This document shows positions 62,263-64,000 of a stretch of DNA of 64,000 nt, piece by piece. This DNA is from Pseudomonadota bacterium. Lineage in GTDB: Bacteria; Myxococcota_A; UBA9160; SZUA-336. Every line of letters begins with the position of its first letter. Position 1 is the stretch's first letter. The stretch is taken from positions 62,001-126,000 of the forward strand of contig QJZC01000020.1 in the NCBI GenBank assembly GCA_003247575.1, read 5' to 3'. The translations under genes were made by a program, and so were the position numbers. The notes below the pieces were generated by a model. It was not told the DNA's origin, did no database searches, and worked only from the letters and a program-made list of their open reading frames with translations.

Positions 62263-62919
62263 CTATGGCGACACGGCGCCAGCGTGCTCTCTGCGTGGTC
62301 GTGCTCTGAGCTGAGATCGAAGGTTGCGCCGGACGTCGGGCCACTCCTCGAGGACGATGGAGTATCGCGCGGAATCGCGGACAGATCCATCGATGGCCAG
62401 CTTCTCGGCGCGGATGATTCCCTCGAGACGCGCACCAAGCCGCTCGATTGCAGCCCGAGAGCGCGCGTTTCGAGCATCGGTGCGAAACGAGACGCGAAGT
62501 GCCTGCCAGCTCTCGAATGCGTGATCGAGCAGCAGGAACTTGCTCTCCAAGTTGCAGCGTGTGCCCTGCGCCGCCGCGGACAGCCACGTTCCTCCAATCT
62601 CTGTGACGTCCGGAGCCGTCCGGCCCGCCCGTTCGGATGCAGCGGGCCATCCCCACCTTTGGAAATAGTAGTAGCTCGTGGTGCCGACGACGGCGCCGTC
62701 CCAGACGACGGAAAAGGGATATCTTTCCCCGCGTGCTCTTTGAGCAAGCGCGCGCTCGACATAGCTCTCTGCTTCTTCCACTCCTCGGGGCACGGGTGTG
62801 AAGCCATAGGAGGCTCGGGACTCGCTTGCTGCAATGCTCAGGTCGGTAGCATCCGATCGCTCCATTGGACGGAGCGCTACATCCTTTCCGACCAGGGTCA
62901 GCTCCTCGAGTTCCAACAT
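62263..62919 (-). CDS. RimJ/RimL-type GNAT acetyltransferase
   Basis: A 218-residue acetyltransferase. VALRPMERSDATDLSIAA is the family opening, GGTWLSAAAQGTRCNLESKFLLLDHAFE near 108 is the acetyl-CoA site with the usual Q-G-x-x-x-N substitution of RimJ proteins, and ALRVSFRTDARNARSRAAIERLGA near 140 is diagnostic. CGGAGG seven bases before ATG 62919 supports the start. The ~25 arginine-rich C-terminal residues lie beyond the fold. The substrate could be a protein N-terminus or a small amine. Confidence 0.87.
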   Translation of the reverse strand: MLELEELTLVGKDVALRPMERSDATDLSIAASESRASYGFTPVPRGVEEAESYVERALAQRARGERYPFSVVWDGAVVGTTSYYYFQRWGWPAASERAGRTAPDVTEIGGTWLSAAAQGTRCNLESKFLLLDHAFESWQALRVSFRTDARNARSRAAIERLGARLEGIIRAEKLAIDGSVRDSARYSIVLEEWPDVRRNLRSQLRARPRREHAGAVSP

Positions 62920-62934
62920 GGAGAGTACCTCCGT

Positions 62935-63117
62935 TCAGCGGTTGGCGAGTTCGATGAGTTCGGCGGGAATGTCGGCTGGGTCCCACGAAACCGCTCGCGG
63001 CTCGACCGTTCCGGATGTGATCTGATCATGGGTGCTGAGAGCGCCCAGATTTCCGCTGGGGCTGCGCGGCCGTCGGCTAGTCACAGGGGTGGACGGGCCT
63101 CGAAGAGATCTTAGCAC
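62935..63117 (-). CDS. 60-codon frame of uncertain status upstream of the acetyltransferase gene
   Basis: A short frame ending SWDPADIPAELIELANR, which looks like a genuine C-terminus, 15 bases before the acetyltransferase start. The first half is basic and Ser/Pro-rich with no family resemblance. It may be the tail of a decayed gene or a small protein. There is no ribosome site I can point to. Confidence 0.25.
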   Translation of the reverse strand: MLRSLRGPSTPVTSRRPRSPSGNLGALSTHDQITSGTVEPRAVSWDPADIPAELIELANR

Positions 63118-63217
63118 CTCCTTGCTCGCCTCCGTGGTGGATCTCTGCTGTGAGATTCTCCTCGGCGCGTGACTGTCTGCACGGGACCGACGCCGAGTGC
63201 AGGTGGTGAGGGATCCG

Positions 63218-63769
63218 CTATCGGGTTTCCGGGGGTCCGACTCTGAGGGGTTGAATGAGGTGTACCTCTCGCCCGGTTACGGTATCGCGGACGGTTGCTT
63301 CTACTCTATAAGCGCCGAGGGGGTCTTCAGGCTCGACCTTCATATAGAGCTGGTCCTGGGCTACCTGCAGAGAGTTCGCCGGTGGAGGGGGCGACCGCCA
63401 TACTGTCGCTCCCTTGTGCTCTGCGTAGGTGCTTCCATCCGGCTTCACCACGCGGTAGTCGACCTCTGCGCCGCAAGTTCCTTCTGGATTCGCGGCGCAG
63501 TTGACGAAGAGGATGAACACGGCGACGAGGTCCCCGCGCACGGCCTCGTTCGTATCGGAGATGTTCGGCTTGTAGCTTGGAGAGCTCGGCCGATCCCACT
63601 GGTCCAGAAAGGCTTCGGGCTTCTTCGTCAGTAGAAGCATGGCGCCAAAGTCGTGATCGTGACGTTGCCAAGGGGTGTCGGGCACGATCCGACCACCCTC
63701 TCTCCACTGAGCCATGGTCGTGCTGGTGCAAAGGAGAAGAGCTATGGTTGCGGCGAAGACGCGCGACAT
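63218..63769 (-). CDS. secreted protein of unknown function
   Basis: A 183-residue protein with a signal peptide (MSRVFAATIALLLCTSTTM, cleavage after AQ) followed by one beta-rich domain: LLTKKPEAFLDQWDRPSSP, VAVFILFVNCAANPEGTCGAEVDYRVVKPDGSTYAE with a likely disulfide, and a C-terminal Ig-like strand set ending YRVEATVRDTVTGREVHLIQPLRV. I recall similar short periplasmic proteins of unknown function in proteobacteria, without a named role. It lies divergent to the lipoprotein gene at the right edge. Confidence 0.7.
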   Translation of the reverse strand: MSRVFAATIALLLCTSTTMAQWREGGRIVPDTPWQRHDHDFGAMLLLTKKPEAFLDQWDRPSSPSYKPNISDTNEAVRGDLVAVFILFVNCAANPEGTCGAEVDYRVVKPDGSTYAEHKGATVWRSPPPPANSLQVAQDQLYMKVEPEDPLGAYRVEATVRDTVTGREVHLIQPLRVGPPETR

Positions 63770-63804
63770 TACATGGGGGTTCGGATGGAGCGGGCGAGAC
63801 CTTG

Positions 63805-64000
63805 ATGCCGCGGTGGTTCCTCGTCAGCATTCGGGCATCCTTGCTCCTGGTGTTCCTGACGATTCCCACCGGATGCGATTCGCTCCAGCGCGTAGTGCTC
63901 CATCATCACGGTCAGCCTGACGGAAGACGGCGTGTGCGAACTAAAGCGCGAACTCGAGCACGGGCTTGATGGCTCGGCTGTGACGGCGATGGAGACGCTC
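63805..64000 (+). pseudogene. partial lipoprotein gene with possible frameshift at the window edge
   Basis: ATG 63805 opens a lipoprotein signal: MPRWFLVSIRASLLLVFLTI followed by PTGCDS, a lipobox. After about residue 30 the frame degrades (histidine- then arginine-rich) and stops at 63969. In the next frame, from just after a TAG at 63893, SIITVSLTEDGVCELKRELE continues as good coding sequence to the end of the window. The simplest reading is one gene with a single-base indel near 63890, cut by the window. If there is no indel, a 54-residue lipoprotein is left. Confidence 0.45.

Noticed and set aside
62185-63114. 309-codon plus-strand frame over the acetyltransferase
   Set aside because: It is antisense to a clear RimJ/RimL acetyltransferase with a good ribosome site; no family resemblance on the plus strand.
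1-64000. CRISPR arrays, insertion sequences, tRNA, rRNA or phage genes
   Set aside because: No regularly spaced repeat array, transposase or integrase motif, terminal inverted repeat pair or RNA gene was found by eye; a covariance-model search was not possible.

Overview
The window is GC-rich bacterial DNA, densely coded on both strands, with many 4-base ATGA/GTGA gene overlaps. The gene set suggests an uncultured member of the Myxococcota or a related former deltaproteobacterial group. It includes a huge AAA-type signalling ATPase, a tandem hybrid histidine kinase, a receiver-less sigma-54 activator and an MNIO/DUF692 module. This assignment is inference from gene content; there is no rRNA or tRNA in the window to anchor it.

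Layout. (1) 1-7000: the C-terminal part of an AAA-ATPase/TPR protein, a D-2-hydroxyacid dehydrogenase, a small c-type cytochrome lipoprotein, and a divergent MocR regulator/PhzF pair sharing an inverted-repeat operator, followed by a decayed threonine dehydratase gene. (2) 7058-8969: a methyltransferase and about 800 bases without an intact gene. (3) 8970-27886: a nonulosonic acid (pseudaminic-type) locus. A 13-gene plus-strand operon (PseB, aldo/keto reductase, PseC, GH57, zinc-ribbon protein, double glycosyltransferase, PseG, methyltransferases, ATP-grasp, pyruvyltransferase, ATP-grasp/aminotransferase fusion) converges on a 3-gene minus-strand operon (NeuB/PseI-type synthase, SpsF/PseF-type cytidylyltransferase, IolB-like isomerase). 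(4) 27887-31480: decayed or sparse DNA with a GrpB protein, a VOC protein, an SDR and a GNAT. (5) 31748-35273: three overlapping genes encoding a VioB/ferritin-like protein with a cysteine-rich tail, a DUF692 (MNIO) enzyme and its DUF2063 partner, which looks like a RiPP or metal-binding-peptide system with the substrate fused to a ferritin-like protein. (6) 35292-54487: a divergent cluster of about 19 kb. The minus arm encodes a CPBP protease, an HlyD/MacB-type exporter, two unknown proteins and two sugar-type short-chain dehydrogenases. The plus arm encodes an acyl carrier protein, dehydratase, two ketosynthases (one lacking the catalytic residues), an enoyl reductase, CDP-glucose synthase and dehydratase, a membrane glycosyltransferase, a ketoreductase and a sigma-54 activator. 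The intergenic gap carries a textbook sigma-54 promoter for the plus arm and a good candidate for the minus arm. (7) 54503-64000: a GT39-like membrane protein, a PPOX protein, the tandem hybrid kinase, then small membrane, cupin, acetyltransferase and secreted proteins, with several gene remnants.

How it works together: the pseudaminic-type locus should make and decorate a CMP-activated nine-carbon sugar for surface glycosylation. The sigma-54 cluster looks like a self-regulated pathway that builds an acyl chain on a dedicated carrier protein, joins it to a CDP-derived deoxysugar and exports the product. The MNIO module probably oxidises cysteines in the tail of its own ferritin-like protein. 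The last two are the most promising candidates for undescribed systems.
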